Assembly (NCBI GenBank): GCA_017436955.1
Contig: JAFSCD010000016.1
Span: 97,260 to 161,259 of the forward strand
Direction of reading: 5' to 3'
DNA: 64,000 nucleotides
Source: Oscillospiraceae bacterium
GTDB lineage: Bacteria > Bacillota > Clostridia > Oscillospirales > Oscillospiraceae
Positions 31,746-38,435 of this stretch are shown here, piece after piece. The translations under genes and the position numbers were made by a program. Position 1 is the first letter of the stretch. Each line of letters opens with the position of its first letter. The notes below the pieces were generated by a model. That model made no database searches. It was not told the origin of the DNA and saw only the letters and a list, made by a program, of their open reading frames with translations.

Positions 31746-33014
31746 ATGGAAACGTATTTGATCTGTCTTGCCGTCTCAATGGTTGGCGGCTTGATGCTGT
31801 CCCGGCTTACGAAGCTGATCCATCTGCCTGCAGTTACGGCTTATCTGGTGGCTGGCTTGCTGCTGGGACCTTTTTGCCTCGGTCTGCTGAACATTCCCGG
31901 TTTGGGCTACAGTAACGCCGAGCAGGTGGAGGGTATGCGGATCGTGACCCAAACGGCGCTGGGCTTCATCGCATTTACCATCGGCAACGAATTCCGGATG
32001 ACGCAGCTGAAGAAAATGGGCACCGGTGCCATCATTATCGGCGTTTTGCAGGCGGTTATTACCACCGTGGCGGTGGATGCTGTTTTGATCGGTCTGCATT
32101 TCTGCTTCCCTGATTTGATATCCATTCCCGCTGCCATTATTTTGGGCGCTATTGCTTCGGCAACCGCACCGGCAGCCACCTTGATGGTCGTCCGGCAGTA
32201 TAAGGCAGATGGTCCGCTGACCAAGCTGCTGATGCTGGTGGTCGCCATTGACGATGCCGTTGGTCTTTTGCTGTTTTCCGTGTCCTTCGGTATCGCCTCC
32301 GCGCTGTCCAACAGCCAGATCAGCGTGATCGGCGTGGCTGTGGAGCCGCTGCTGGAGGTAGTGCTGTCGCTGGGGCTGGGCGCTGTTATGGGCTGGCTGC
32401 TGAACTATGTGGAGCGGTTTTTCCACTCCAGAAGTAAGCGCCTTACCATTTCCGTGGCTTTCGTGCTGCTGACCGTTGGCCTTTCCATGCTGAAATTCCA
32501 GATCGGTCAGGTGCATATCAGCTTCTCGCTGCTGCTGGTGTGTATGATGACCGGCACGGTGTTCTGCAATATTTGCGACACCTCCGAAGAGCTGATGAAC
32601 CGTGTGGACGGCTGGACGATGCCTCTGAACATTCTGTTCTTTGTCATTTCCGGCGCGGAGCTGGATCTGACGGTGATCGCGCAGCCGATGGTACTGCTGG
32701 TAGGCGTGGTGTATGTGATCGCCCGGTCTTTGGGTAAATATTACGGCGCGTTCACAAGCTGCCGTCTGTCCGGACAGAACAAGCTGATCACCGATAATCT
32801 GGGCATCACCCTGCTGCCCCAGGCCGGTGTGGCGCTGGGTATGGCGATGACCGCATCGCTGATGCCGGATGGCGCGATGATCCGCAACGTGGTGCTGTTT
32901 GCGGTGCTGCTGTATGAGCTGATCGGACCGACGCTGACAAAGCACGCACTGCTGCGTGCCGGCGAGATCAAGCCCGAGGGTCGTACCAGCGCACGAAAGA
33001 TCAACGAAAAATGA
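31746..33014 (+). CDS. Cation:proton antiporter (CPA2/NhaA-like fold)
   Basis: The product has 422 residues with about 12 membrane helices and no cytoplasmic TrkA-N domain. Helix signatures are HLPAVTAYLVAGLLLGPFCL near the start, ATAPAATLMVV, the paired acidic residues VVAIDDAVGLLLF typical of the ion-binding site, and a final glycine-rich LLPQAGVALGMAMTAS. It is likely a Na+ or K+/H+ exchanger for pH or salt balance. ATG 31746 is chosen because the upstream in-frame codons would place a charged stretch before helix 1 and AAGAAGG lies upstream. It is monocistronic, with its own promoter and terminator. Confidence 0.85.
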   Translation: METYLICLAVSMVGGLMLSRLTKLIHLPAVTAYLVAGLLLGPFCLGLLNIPGLGYSNAEQVEGMRIVTQTALGFIAFTIGNEFRMTQLKKMGTGAIIIGVLQAVITTVAVDAVLIGLHFCFPDLISIPAAIILGAIASATAPAATLMVVRQYKADGPLTKLLMLVVAIDDAVGLLLFSVSFGIASALSNSQISVIGVAVEPLLEVVLSLGLGAVMGWLLNYVERFFHSRSKRLTISVAFVLLTVGLSMLKFQIGQVHISFSLLLVCMMTGTVFCNICDTSEELMNRVDGWTMPLNILFFVISGAELDLTVIAQPMVLLVGVVYVIARSLGKYYGAFTSCRLSGQNKLITDNLGITLLPQAGVALGMAMTASLMPDGAMIRNVVLFAVLLYELIGPTLTKHALLRAGEIKPEGRTSARKINEK

Positions 33015-33020
33015 GGATAA

Positions 33021-33051
33021 AAATGACCGGTCGTCCGACCGGTCATTTTTT
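33021..33051 (+). terminator. Rho-independent terminator of the antiporter gene
   Basis: AAATGACCGGTCG/CGACCGGTCATTT followed by a T run. Confidence 0.9.
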
Positions 33052-33135
33052 GCAGCCCACCGCGCTTGCGGACGCGCCATCCGGCGTCAGCGAAGCAGAA
33101 GCCCGATGCAGCGGCACAAATGGTTTACATAACAT

Positions 33136-33168
33136 TAAAAAGCGGGCGGAGGAGAGGGCTCCTCCGCC
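33136..33168 (-). terminator. Terminator of the collagen-like gene
   Basis: GGCGGAGGAG/CTCCTCCGCC is followed on the minus strand by CGCTTTTTAAT. Confidence 0.8.
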
Positions 33169-33175
33169 TTGGGGG

Positions 33176-34141
33176 TCACTGCAGCCGGGTGATGATCAGC
33201 TGTGCCGATACGGGCTCGGTGCCGCCGGCAGTGGGCGTCAGCGTGATGGCATCGGCTGTACCTTCGGGATTGCGCACCGTCAGTACGGAATCCGCTGCGG
33301 TGGTTTCGATCAGCGCTGTCCCTACGATCTGCGAGCCGCCGGTATCCCGTCCGGCTACGGTGTAGGTCAGCTCCTCGCCGTTCAAGGTCAACACCAGCTG
33401 ACCGGATTCGGCGGCGGAGGCAGTAAACTGCACCTGATACACACCGGGCTCTGCCAAAACAAAGGTGTCATCCGCAGAGCGAGTGATGCCCGCGCCGCTG
33501 GCAGGACCGTTCCGGGGGAAGCTGACATCTGTGCCGGCAGTAATGGGGTCCGGGTTATCCGGCGGCATCAGAGCATAGAAACTGGCAAAGTCCAGCACCG
33601 TTCCGGCAGGACCCGGTTCGCCTTGAGGTCCCTGGGGACCAACGGGACCGGCTTCGCCTTGCGGACCTTGAGGTCCGATCTCTCCCTGGGGACCTTGCGG
33701 ACCAACGGGACCCTGGGGACCGATGGGACCGATCTCTCCTTGCGGTCCCTGGGGACCAGCAGGACCTTGCGGACCGGCAGGCCCGGTTTCACCCTGGGGT
33801 CCCTGCGGACCGATGGGACCGGGAATTCCCGCAGCGCCCTGGGGACCGGCAGGTCCAGGAACGCCGGCAGGACCCTGCACACCCTGGGGACCCGGTGCGC
33901 CCTCCGGTCCCTGGGGACCGGTCAATCCCCGTGGCCCGGGGATACCCTGGGGACCTTGCGGACCCCGCGGTCCAACCGGACCTCTGGGACCCTGAGGACC
34001 CTGCGGACCTTGCGGTCCGGGAGGACATACGCCGCAGCAGCACCGATCCGGACTGCCGCAATCGCTTACAGGGTAGCGCTTGCAGGAATTGTCGTCAAAC
34101 TGGGCGGCGCAGCCTCTTTCGTTGTAACTGTATCCAGACAA
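33176..34141 (-). CDS. Collagen-like surface (exosporium-type) protein with BclA-like C-terminal domain
   Basis: The product has 321 residues. After a Cys-rich N-terminus ([14 protein letters not shown]) come 46 uninterrupted Gly-X-Y triplets, mostly GPQ, GPA and GEX. A ~135-residue beta-rich domain follows ([20 protein letters not shown]...) of the TNF/BclA jelly-roll sort that trimerises spore filaments. I prefer TTG 34141 as start because GGAG then sits about 7 bases upstream; GTG 34150 would have no spacing. A sigma-E-type -10 (CATATACT) lies about 30 bases before it, and sigG is 0.8 kb away, which fits a spore-surface role. That role is inference; other collagen-like adhesins exist. Confidence 0.85.
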   Translation of the reverse strand: MSGYSYNERGCAAQFDDNSCKRYPVSDCGSPDRCCCGVCPPGPQGPQGPQGPRGPVGPRGPQGPQGIPGPRGLTGPQGPEGAPGPQGVQGPAGVPGPAGPQGAAGIPGPIGPQGPQGETGPAGPQGPAGPQGPQGEIGPIGPQGPVGPQGPQGEIGPQGPQGEAGPVGPQGPQGEPGPAGTVLDFASFYALMPPDNPDPITAGTDVSFPRNGPASGAGITRSADDTFVLAEPGVYQVQFTASAAESGQLVLTLNGEELTYTVAGRDTGGSQIVGTALIETTAADSVLTVRNPEGTADAITLTPTAGGTEPVSAQLIITRLQ

Positions 34142-34170
34142 TCCAATCACTCCTTTTTTTCAATCGTTAC

Positions 34171-34178
34171 AGTATATG
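34171..34178 (-). promoter_or_regulatory. Possible mother-cell sporulation -10 element (sigma-E-like)
   Basis: The minus strand reads CATATACT, matching the sigma-E -10 consensus, at a sensible distance from the collagen-like gene. No good -35 is visible. Confidence 0.35.
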
Positions 34179-34209
34179 CGCGGATCAAAAAATTGCCACC
34201 GAATGCCAC

Positions 34210-34238
34210 TTGAAAACCGGCGGCAGCGGTGGTAGAAT
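34210..34238 (+). promoter_or_regulatory. Sigma-A promoter of the ECF S-like gene
   Basis: TTGAAA (34210-34215), 17 bases, TAGAAT (34233-34238). Confidence 0.65.
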
Positions 34239-34270
34239 ATGGGAAGATAAAAGGAAAGAAGGCAATCTCT

Positions 34271-34843
34271 ATGAACAAAAAGATTCGTTGGATCACGGAA
34301 ACTGCTGCTATGCTGGCGCTGCTGATCTGTCTGCAGTGGGTGGGCTCGCTGATTCCCAATCAGCTGATCAGGCAGCTGATCACCGGCACCTGCGTCAATG
34401 CCGTTCTGGCGGTAACCGTTCTTCTGGTGGGTATGAGCAGCGGCATCACTGTGGCTCTGATCTCTCCGGTGTGCGCATTTGTGTTTGGTATCGCACCGAA
34501 TTTTATTACCGTCGCGCCCATTATGCTGGGCAACGTGTGCTTCGTGGTGCTGCTGAAGCTGCTGATGTGCAGGAAGCTCTGGCGGCAGATCCTGGCGCTG
34601 ATCGCCGCGGCTGTGGTGAAATTCGGCGTGCTGTACATTCTGGTGGTTCAGGTCATCTGCGTAATGCTGAAGGATGATCTGCTGGGCAAGAAAATTGGCG
34701 AGATCGTCGTTCTGGGACCGAAGATGCTGGAGTCCAATATGCTGCCGCTGATGTTCAGCTGGCCCCAGCTGGTGACGGCTCTGGTCGGCGGCACTCTGGC
34801 GCTGCTGATCGTCCCGACCCTGCGCAAGGCTTTGCATAAGTAA
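34271..34843 (+). CDS. Small integral membrane protein, ECF transporter S-component-like
   Basis: The product has 190 residues with five to six hydrophobic helices and short loops, the size and shape of ECF substrate-binding (S) subunits. Segments such as GMSSGITVALISPVCAFVFG followed by IAPNFITVAPIMLGNVCFVV recall the family. ATG 34271 has AAGAAGG upstream. No riboswitch precedes it and no ATPase genes adjoin, so the vitamin or metal carried cannot be guessed. It would use a shared ECF energising module encoded elsewhere. Confidence 0.55.
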   Translation: MNKKIRWITETAAMLALLICLQWVGSLIPNQLIRQLITGTCVNAVLAVTVLLVGMSSGITVALISPVCAFVFGIAPNFITVAPIMLGNVCFVVLLKLLMCRKLWRQILALIAAAVVKFGVLYILVVQVICVMLKDDLLGKKIGEIVVLGPKMLESNMLPLMFSWPQLVTALVGGTLALLIVPTLRKALHK

Positions 34844-34849
34844 AAAACA

Positions 34850-34882
34850 CCCCCGAAGGCAACCGCCTTCGGGGGCTTCTTT
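34850..34882 (+). terminator. Rho-independent terminator
   Basis: CCCCCGAAGGC, AACC, GCCTTCGGGGG followed by CTTCTTT. Confidence 0.8.
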
Positions 34883-34903
34883 CCGTTTAGTCGAAATTTT
34901 GGG

Positions 34904-34933
34904 CGTAGGGCGGGAGCAAGCCCCCGCCCTACG
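34904..34933. repeat. Short palindromic repeat of the GTAGGG type
   Basis: CGTAGGGCGGG, 8 bases, CCCGCCCTACG. It lies between converging genes. Confidence 0.5.
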
Positions 34934-34943
34934 ATATTGTTTT

Positions 34944-35723
34944 TTAGGAAATACTCACACTTTTTCGCATAGCGCTGATGGCGCTTTTCTCCAGCCGGGA
35001 CACCTGCGCCTGGGAGATGCCCAGGGAGCCTGCCACCTCCATCTGGGTCTTGCCGTCGTAAAACCGCAGCGAGAGGATCTGCTTCTCCCGCTGACCCAAA
35101 TTGCTGAAAGCAGACCGCAGAGTGATATGCTCCATCCAGTTCAGCTCCGTATTTTTGTGGTCTGACACCTGATCCATGACGGTCAGCGGATCGCCGCCGT
35201 CGGAATACACCGGATCGTGCAGACTCACCGGCGCGCACACCGCGTCCAGCGCCTCGCTGATATCCTCCTGGGGCAGATCCAGCTCTTTGGAAATTTCCTC
35301 CAGGGTGGGCTCCCGTCCAAGCTGCAGCAGCAGTTGCTCCTTGCACTGCAGCACCCGGTACGCCACGTCCCGGATGGAGCGGCTGACCCGGATGGCGCTG
35401 TTATCCCGGAGGTAGCGCCGAACTTCGCCTGCGATCATAGGCACTCCGTAGGTACTGAAGCGGACATTCTTGGTGGGGTCGAAATTGGAGATGGCCTTGA
35501 TGAGCCCGATGCATCCCACCTGAAACAGATCGTCGGGGCTTTCGCCCCGTTTGTCAAAGCGCTGGATCACGGAAAGCACCAGACGGAGATTTCCTTCGAT
35601 CAAGGCTTGCCGGGCGCTTTCGTCACCTTGCTGCGCCTGAAGCAGCAGCGCGTCCATTTGCGCGGGGGAGAGGGTCTTAAGCTGTGCGGTGTTCACACCG
35701 CAGATCTCTACTTTGCCCTGCAT
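34944..35723 (-). CDS. sigG: Sporulation sigma factor SigG
   Basis: The product has 259 residues, the normal SigG length. It begins KVEICGVNTAQLKTLSP, a SigG-type N-terminus, and has sigma region 2 (ALIEGNLRLVLSVIQRF, DDLFQVGCIGLIKAISNFD), region 3 and a region 4 helix-turn-helix (KTQMEVAGSLGISQAQVSRL). It directs late forespore transcription. The start is ATG 35723 with AGGAGG 6 bases upstream; the frame is open further up but not supported. It is not next to sigE/spoIIGA as in Bacillus. A sigma-F-like promoter precedes it. Confidence 0.93.
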   Translation of the reverse strand: MQGKVEICGVNTAQLKTLSPAQMDALLLQAQQGDESARQALIEGNLRLVLSVIQRFDKRGESPDDLFQVGCIGLIKAISNFDPTKNVRFSTYGVPMIAGEVRRYLRDNSAIRVSRSIRDVAYRVLQCKEQLLLQLGREPTLEEISKELDLPQEDISEALDAVCAPVSLHDPVYSDGGDPLTVMDQVSDHKNTELNWMEHITLRSAFSNLGQREKQILSLRFYDGKTQMEVAGSLGISQAQVSRLEKSAISAMRKSVSIS

Positions 35724-35752
35724 AGTGTTCCTCCTGAGGGAAATGGTAATAC

Positions 35753-35781
35753 CAGTATTTCCATTTCCACGCGGAAGATAC
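35753..35781 (-). promoter_or_regulatory. Candidate sigma-F/sigma-G promoter of sigG
   Basis: On the minus strand: GTATC (35781-35777), 14 bases, GGAAATACTG (35762-35753). The -10 fits the forespore consensus GGnnAnAMT, and the -35 matches 4 of 5 GYATA positions. sigG is known to be transcribed by sigma-F and by itself. Confidence 0.55.
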
Positions 35782-36246
35782 CGTGTGCCGTTTGGCACTT
35801 TTCACAAAGTTTTCAGGAAGGAAATGGCAGGCGGCTGCCATTCTTCGACGGCGCTGCGCAGAATCGCAACTTTTTCACCAAAAAGCGGAAAAATTATGTG
35901 CCGAAATGCTGTTTCCGTAACACGGAAGCAAAGACCGCGCCTTCTGCATAATGTCGCATTTCACGCATCAAATTTCAGGGGCAGGAATGGGCTTTTTCAG
36001 GAAATATTTATGTTATTCCCGAACTTTTCCACATTATCCACAGGTTTGTCCACAGACCGGGCTTTCAAAATAACCGGAATTTTCATACGAAACGGTTTAC
36101 ATAAGAAATTTCGACACCATCCGACAAACTCCCCACTTTTTCGCCAATGGTAATTTTGACAGTGAACAAAAATTCACCGGGAAATTGCCGCTTGACAAGC
36201 ATTTTCAGGCGAAAAAGAGGCGATTTAGGCAAAATTATAGTCGATA
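35782..36246. other. AT-rich non-coding region with DnaA boxes
   Basis: About 460 bases with no credible gene (no start with ribosome site and only short frames). It holds a cluster of DnaA boxes (36025-36054) and a small inverted repeat TTCCGT-AAC-ACGGAA (35912-35926). AT content is visibly higher than in flanking genes. Confidence 0.5.
36025..36054 (+). promoter_or_regulatory. Cluster of three DnaA boxes
   Basis: TTTTCCACA (36025-36033), TTATCCACA (36034-36042, perfect consensus) and TTGTCCACA (36046-36054) lie head-to-tail in 30 bases. Such clusters occur at origins, DnaA-titration sites and DnaA-regulated promoters. Confidence 0.6.
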
Positions 36247-36275
36247 TTGACAAGTGGGAAATTATACCATATAAT
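36247..36275 (+). promoter_or_regulatory. Strong sigma-A promoter of the protease/anchor pair
   Basis: Perfect TTGACA (36247-36252), 17 bases, perfect TATAAT (36270-36275). It is followed by GGTG-GTAT-CACC, a possible small operator. Confidence 0.85.
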
Positions 36276-36325
36276 AGTGGTGGTATCACCAAATAATAAA
36301 ATGTATTTGAAAGGATGGCGAGAAA

Positions 36326-36889
36326 ATGAGGCGTTCTGTTTTTGACCGAATTATTGCAACAGTAATACTTTTAGTAGTTTTAGCCGGCACACCGCTGAGG
36401 GTTTCTGCTATTCCTACATCGTATGAACTCAATTTTCCGATTGTCCAGCAGCAAAATGGCAGTTGGTGTTGGGCGGCTTGCGGCAGTGCGGTGGCAAATT
36501 ATTATGGATGGAGCATTTCACAAGGTCAATTTGTGTATGACTTGCGTGGAAATCTTCTTGAGCAAGGCGGAAGTTTGAATGATATAAAAAATGGGTTGAT
36601 GAATTACTCTATTCGATCCACCTTTCTTGAGGGAGTAATGACCTTATCGCAAATTAGTTCACGAACATATAGCGCACGGGAGCCGATAGTGGCGGCGTGG
36701 TTTTGGAGAGCTGGCGGCGGACATGCCGTTGTGATAACCGGATATATTAATAGTGCCGCACTTGGTGGACAATGCGTGGTTTATATGGATCCGTGGTATG
36801 GAAGAATCCATACGAAAGACTATGCAGAGTTTGTTGGCTCTGGAGAGCATACTTGGGGCGGCTCGTTGGTGAATGTTCAGGAAATATAA
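36326..36889 (+). CDS. Secreted papain-like cysteine protease (AvrRpt2/C70-like)
   Basis: The product has 187 residues with an export signal at 1-28. The mature part opens with QQQNGSWCWAACGSAVANYY. Catalytic Cys48 in WCWA, His133 in GGGHAVVITGY and Asp155 in MDPWYG form a papain-type triad in the AvrRpt2-like arrangement. It is a minimal single-domain enzyme released outside the membrane. AAGGATGG precedes the ATG. Base composition is more AT-rich than the neighbours, hinting at transfer. It shares a promoter with the anchored protein encoded 12 bases downstream, which may be its partner, substrate or inhibitor. Confidence 0.75.
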   Translation: MRRSVFDRIIATVILLVVLAGTPLRVSAIPTSYELNFPIVQQQNGSWCWAACGSAVANYYGWSISQGQFVYDLRGNLLEQGGSLNDIKNGLMNYSIRSTFLEGVMTLSQISSRTYSAREPIVAAWFWRAGGGHAVVITGYINSAALGGQCVVYMDPWYGRIHTKDYAEFVGSGEHTWGGSLVNVQEI

Positions 36890-36901
36890 GGAGGTGCCGT
36901 T

Positions 36902-37777
36902 ATGAAACGCTTAAGAAGCATTGTGGCAATTTTATTGTGCCTCTCCCTATTCTTTACAGTTACTCCTGCAATAGCGGCAGCGACAGAGCTGAAAGAATCT
37001 CCTGCCGAGAAACAGGCGGAAGCAACAGCAGAGCTGAAGGAATTTGCTGCCGAAACAGTGCTTCCCTTCATCAAGGGCTGGCTGAAATCAAGCGGTGCAA
37101 TAGGCCGAGACTTTGAAACAACAGAGGAAATAGATGCACTGCAGCTGGGTGCTGTTTTCCCAATCTACAGTTTCAAAAGTGAAACGAGCTTTGCAAAAAC
37201 GCAATCCCTATCCGAGGCAATCTATATGACAGATCGATGGATGATGCTCGCCTGTACGCCAGAAGGAGAAGCAAAATGGTATGCGAGGATTGGGTACAGA
37301 GACGGTGGGTATTATTTTGTCGATGAAGGCTGCGCAGTTGGTTTAGGGCAGGCATTGGGGGTGTTTAACACTATAAACAGCGAAAAAAAGTTGGATGTTG
37401 ATCCAACTGTCATCTATTATAGACCATACGAAATGATCGTTATGGAGGTTATTGATAGCGAAGAATATGTCATCACTGCAGGAGAAACGCTGGACAGTTC
37501 TTATTTGAATGTCACGGATTATCAATATCTGCCCTGTGGAATGGATGCAATCAAGGAACTGCGTTTAATTGAAGACAGAAATATCTCCAATGAGAAAAAA
37601 GATCTTGAAAATATTGCTTTGGGAGATCCGGGCTTGTTCTGGCTAACGGCATCTGAACAACCCCAGCCCAAGCTGGCGCTGGAAACATGGCATATTCTGC
37701 TGATAGGCGGCGCTTGCCTGGCAGCGATTGCTGCTGCAGGTCTGGTGATTGTCAGAAAGCGCAAAGAAAAACAATAA
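36902..37777 (+). CDS. Secreted membrane-anchored protein of unknown function, partner of the protease
   Basis: The product has 291 residues, with an export signal at 1-26 and a helical Glu/Ala-rich segment to ~60. A globular ~200-residue part follows, with repeated aromatic strands (WYARIGYRDGGYYFVDEG, VIYYRPYEMIVMEVI). One membrane helix (~268-285) ends in the basic tail RKRKEKQ. AAGGAGG precedes the ATG. The family is not recognised. The globular part reads like a PepSY-like or inhibitor-like beta/alpha domain, but this is a guess. It is co-transcribed with the upstream cysteine protease and ends in a strong terminator. Confidence 0.65.
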   Translation: MKRLRSIVAILLCLSLFFTVTPAIAAATELKESPAEKQAEATAELKEFAAETVLPFIKGWLKSSGAIGRDFETTEEIDALQLGAVFPIYSFKSETSFAKTQSLSEAIYMTDRWMMLACTPEGEAKWYARIGYRDGGYYFVDEGCAVGLGQALGVFNTINSEKKLDVDPTVIYYRPYEMIVMEVIDSEEYVITAGETLDSSYLNVTDYQYLPCGMDAIKELRLIEDRNISNEKKDLENIALGDPGLFWLTASEQPQPKLALETWHILLIGGACLAAIAAAGLVIVRKRKEKQ

Positions 37778-37784
37778 GCAGCAG

Positions 37785-37815
37785 GGGAGGGCTAAGCCCT
37801 CCCTTTATTTTTTTG
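37785..37815 (+). terminator. Rho-independent terminator
   Basis: GGGAGGGC, TAA, GCCCTCCC followed by TTTATTTTTTT. Confidence 0.9.
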
Positions 37816-37846
37816 CGAAAAAATCAAAAAAATTTAGAAAAAGGGA

Positions 37847-37875
37847 TTGATTTTATAAAAATCACGCGCTATAAT
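37847..37875 (+). promoter_or_regulatory. Sigma-A promoter of rpsT
   Basis: TTGATT (37847-37852), 17 bases, TATAAT (37870-37875). Confidence 0.8.
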
Positions 37876-37916
37876 GTGTATCTGTATGAATACGTTTGGG
37901 AACAGGAGGTGTAACC

Positions 37917-38180
37917 ATGCCCAACATTAAGTCCTCCAAGAAGGATGTCATTCGCTCCAAAGTTGCTTATGAGAAGAACAAGGCTAATAAGTCCGAGCTG
38001 AAGACCTGCCTGAAGAAGTTTGAGGCCGCTCTGGCTTCCGGCGACAAGGCTGCTGCTGAAGTTGCTTACAAGGCTGCCGTCAAGGCTGTTGACAAGGCTG
38101 TGACCAAGGGTCTTCTGCACAAGAACAATGCTGCCCGTAAGAAGAGCAGCATGACCCTGAAGCTGAACAAGCTGGCCTGA
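37917..38180 (+). CDS. rpsT: 30S ribosomal protein S20
   Basis: The product has 87 residues, full length. It starts MPNIKSSKKDVIRSKVAYEK and is Lys/Ala-rich throughout, with the KGLLHKNNAARKKSSMTL C-terminal helix that binds 16S rRNA. AGGAGGTG lies 7 bases before ATG 37917. It is monocistronic with its own promoter and terminator. Confidence 0.97.
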   Translation: MPNIKSSKKDVIRSKVAYEKNKANKSELKTCLKKFEAALASGDKAAAEVAYKAAVKAVDKAVTKGLLHKNNAARKKSSMTLKLNKLA

Positions 38181-38195
38181 TTTCTCTGAAAATAT

Positions 38196-38228
38196 CTCCT
38201 TCCGAGCATAGCTTGGAGGGAGTTTTTT
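38196..38228 (+). terminator. Rho-independent terminator of rpsT
   Basis: CTCCTTCCGAGC, ATA, GCTTGGAGGGAG (two G-T pairs) followed by TTTTTT. Confidence 0.9.
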
Positions 38229-38385
38229 CATTATATACGGTCTTTTCGCAGTGGCGATTCATGAGAAAACAATGTATGATCGCCACCGGCAATCATTGGA
38301 CTTTTGCTTCGCTGTGCGAGGCACCACGACCGAAACCTCGGCCCCCTCAAAGGGGGAGGCAAAGGGCGTCCTGTTCATTGCACAA

Positions 38386-38414
38386 TTGCCAAAACCGGAA
38401 AAACGTGCTATACT
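38386..38414 (+). promoter_or_regulatory. Sigma-A promoter of recG
   Basis: TTGCCA (38386-38391), 17 bases, TATACT (38409-38414). Confidence 0.7.
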
Positions 38415-38435
38415 AATGAGAAAGGAGGTGGGAAG

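Noticed and set aside
33011-34213. Long plus-strand frames opposite the collagen-like gene
   Set aside because: They arise from the repetitive GGN-CCN codons of Gly-X-Y DNA read backwards; no start signals.
36034-36042. The perfect DnaA box as proof that this is the chromosome origin
   Set aside because: No dnaA, dnaN, rpmH or similar origin genes are present, and rsmG lies 20 kb away in a different context. Only a DnaA-binding cluster is claimed.
38229-38385. Short frames and an imperfect inverted repeat (GTGGCGAT...ATCGCCAC) between rpsT and recG
   Set aside because: No ribosome site fits the frames, and the hairpin lacks a T run. Treated as plain intergenic DNA.
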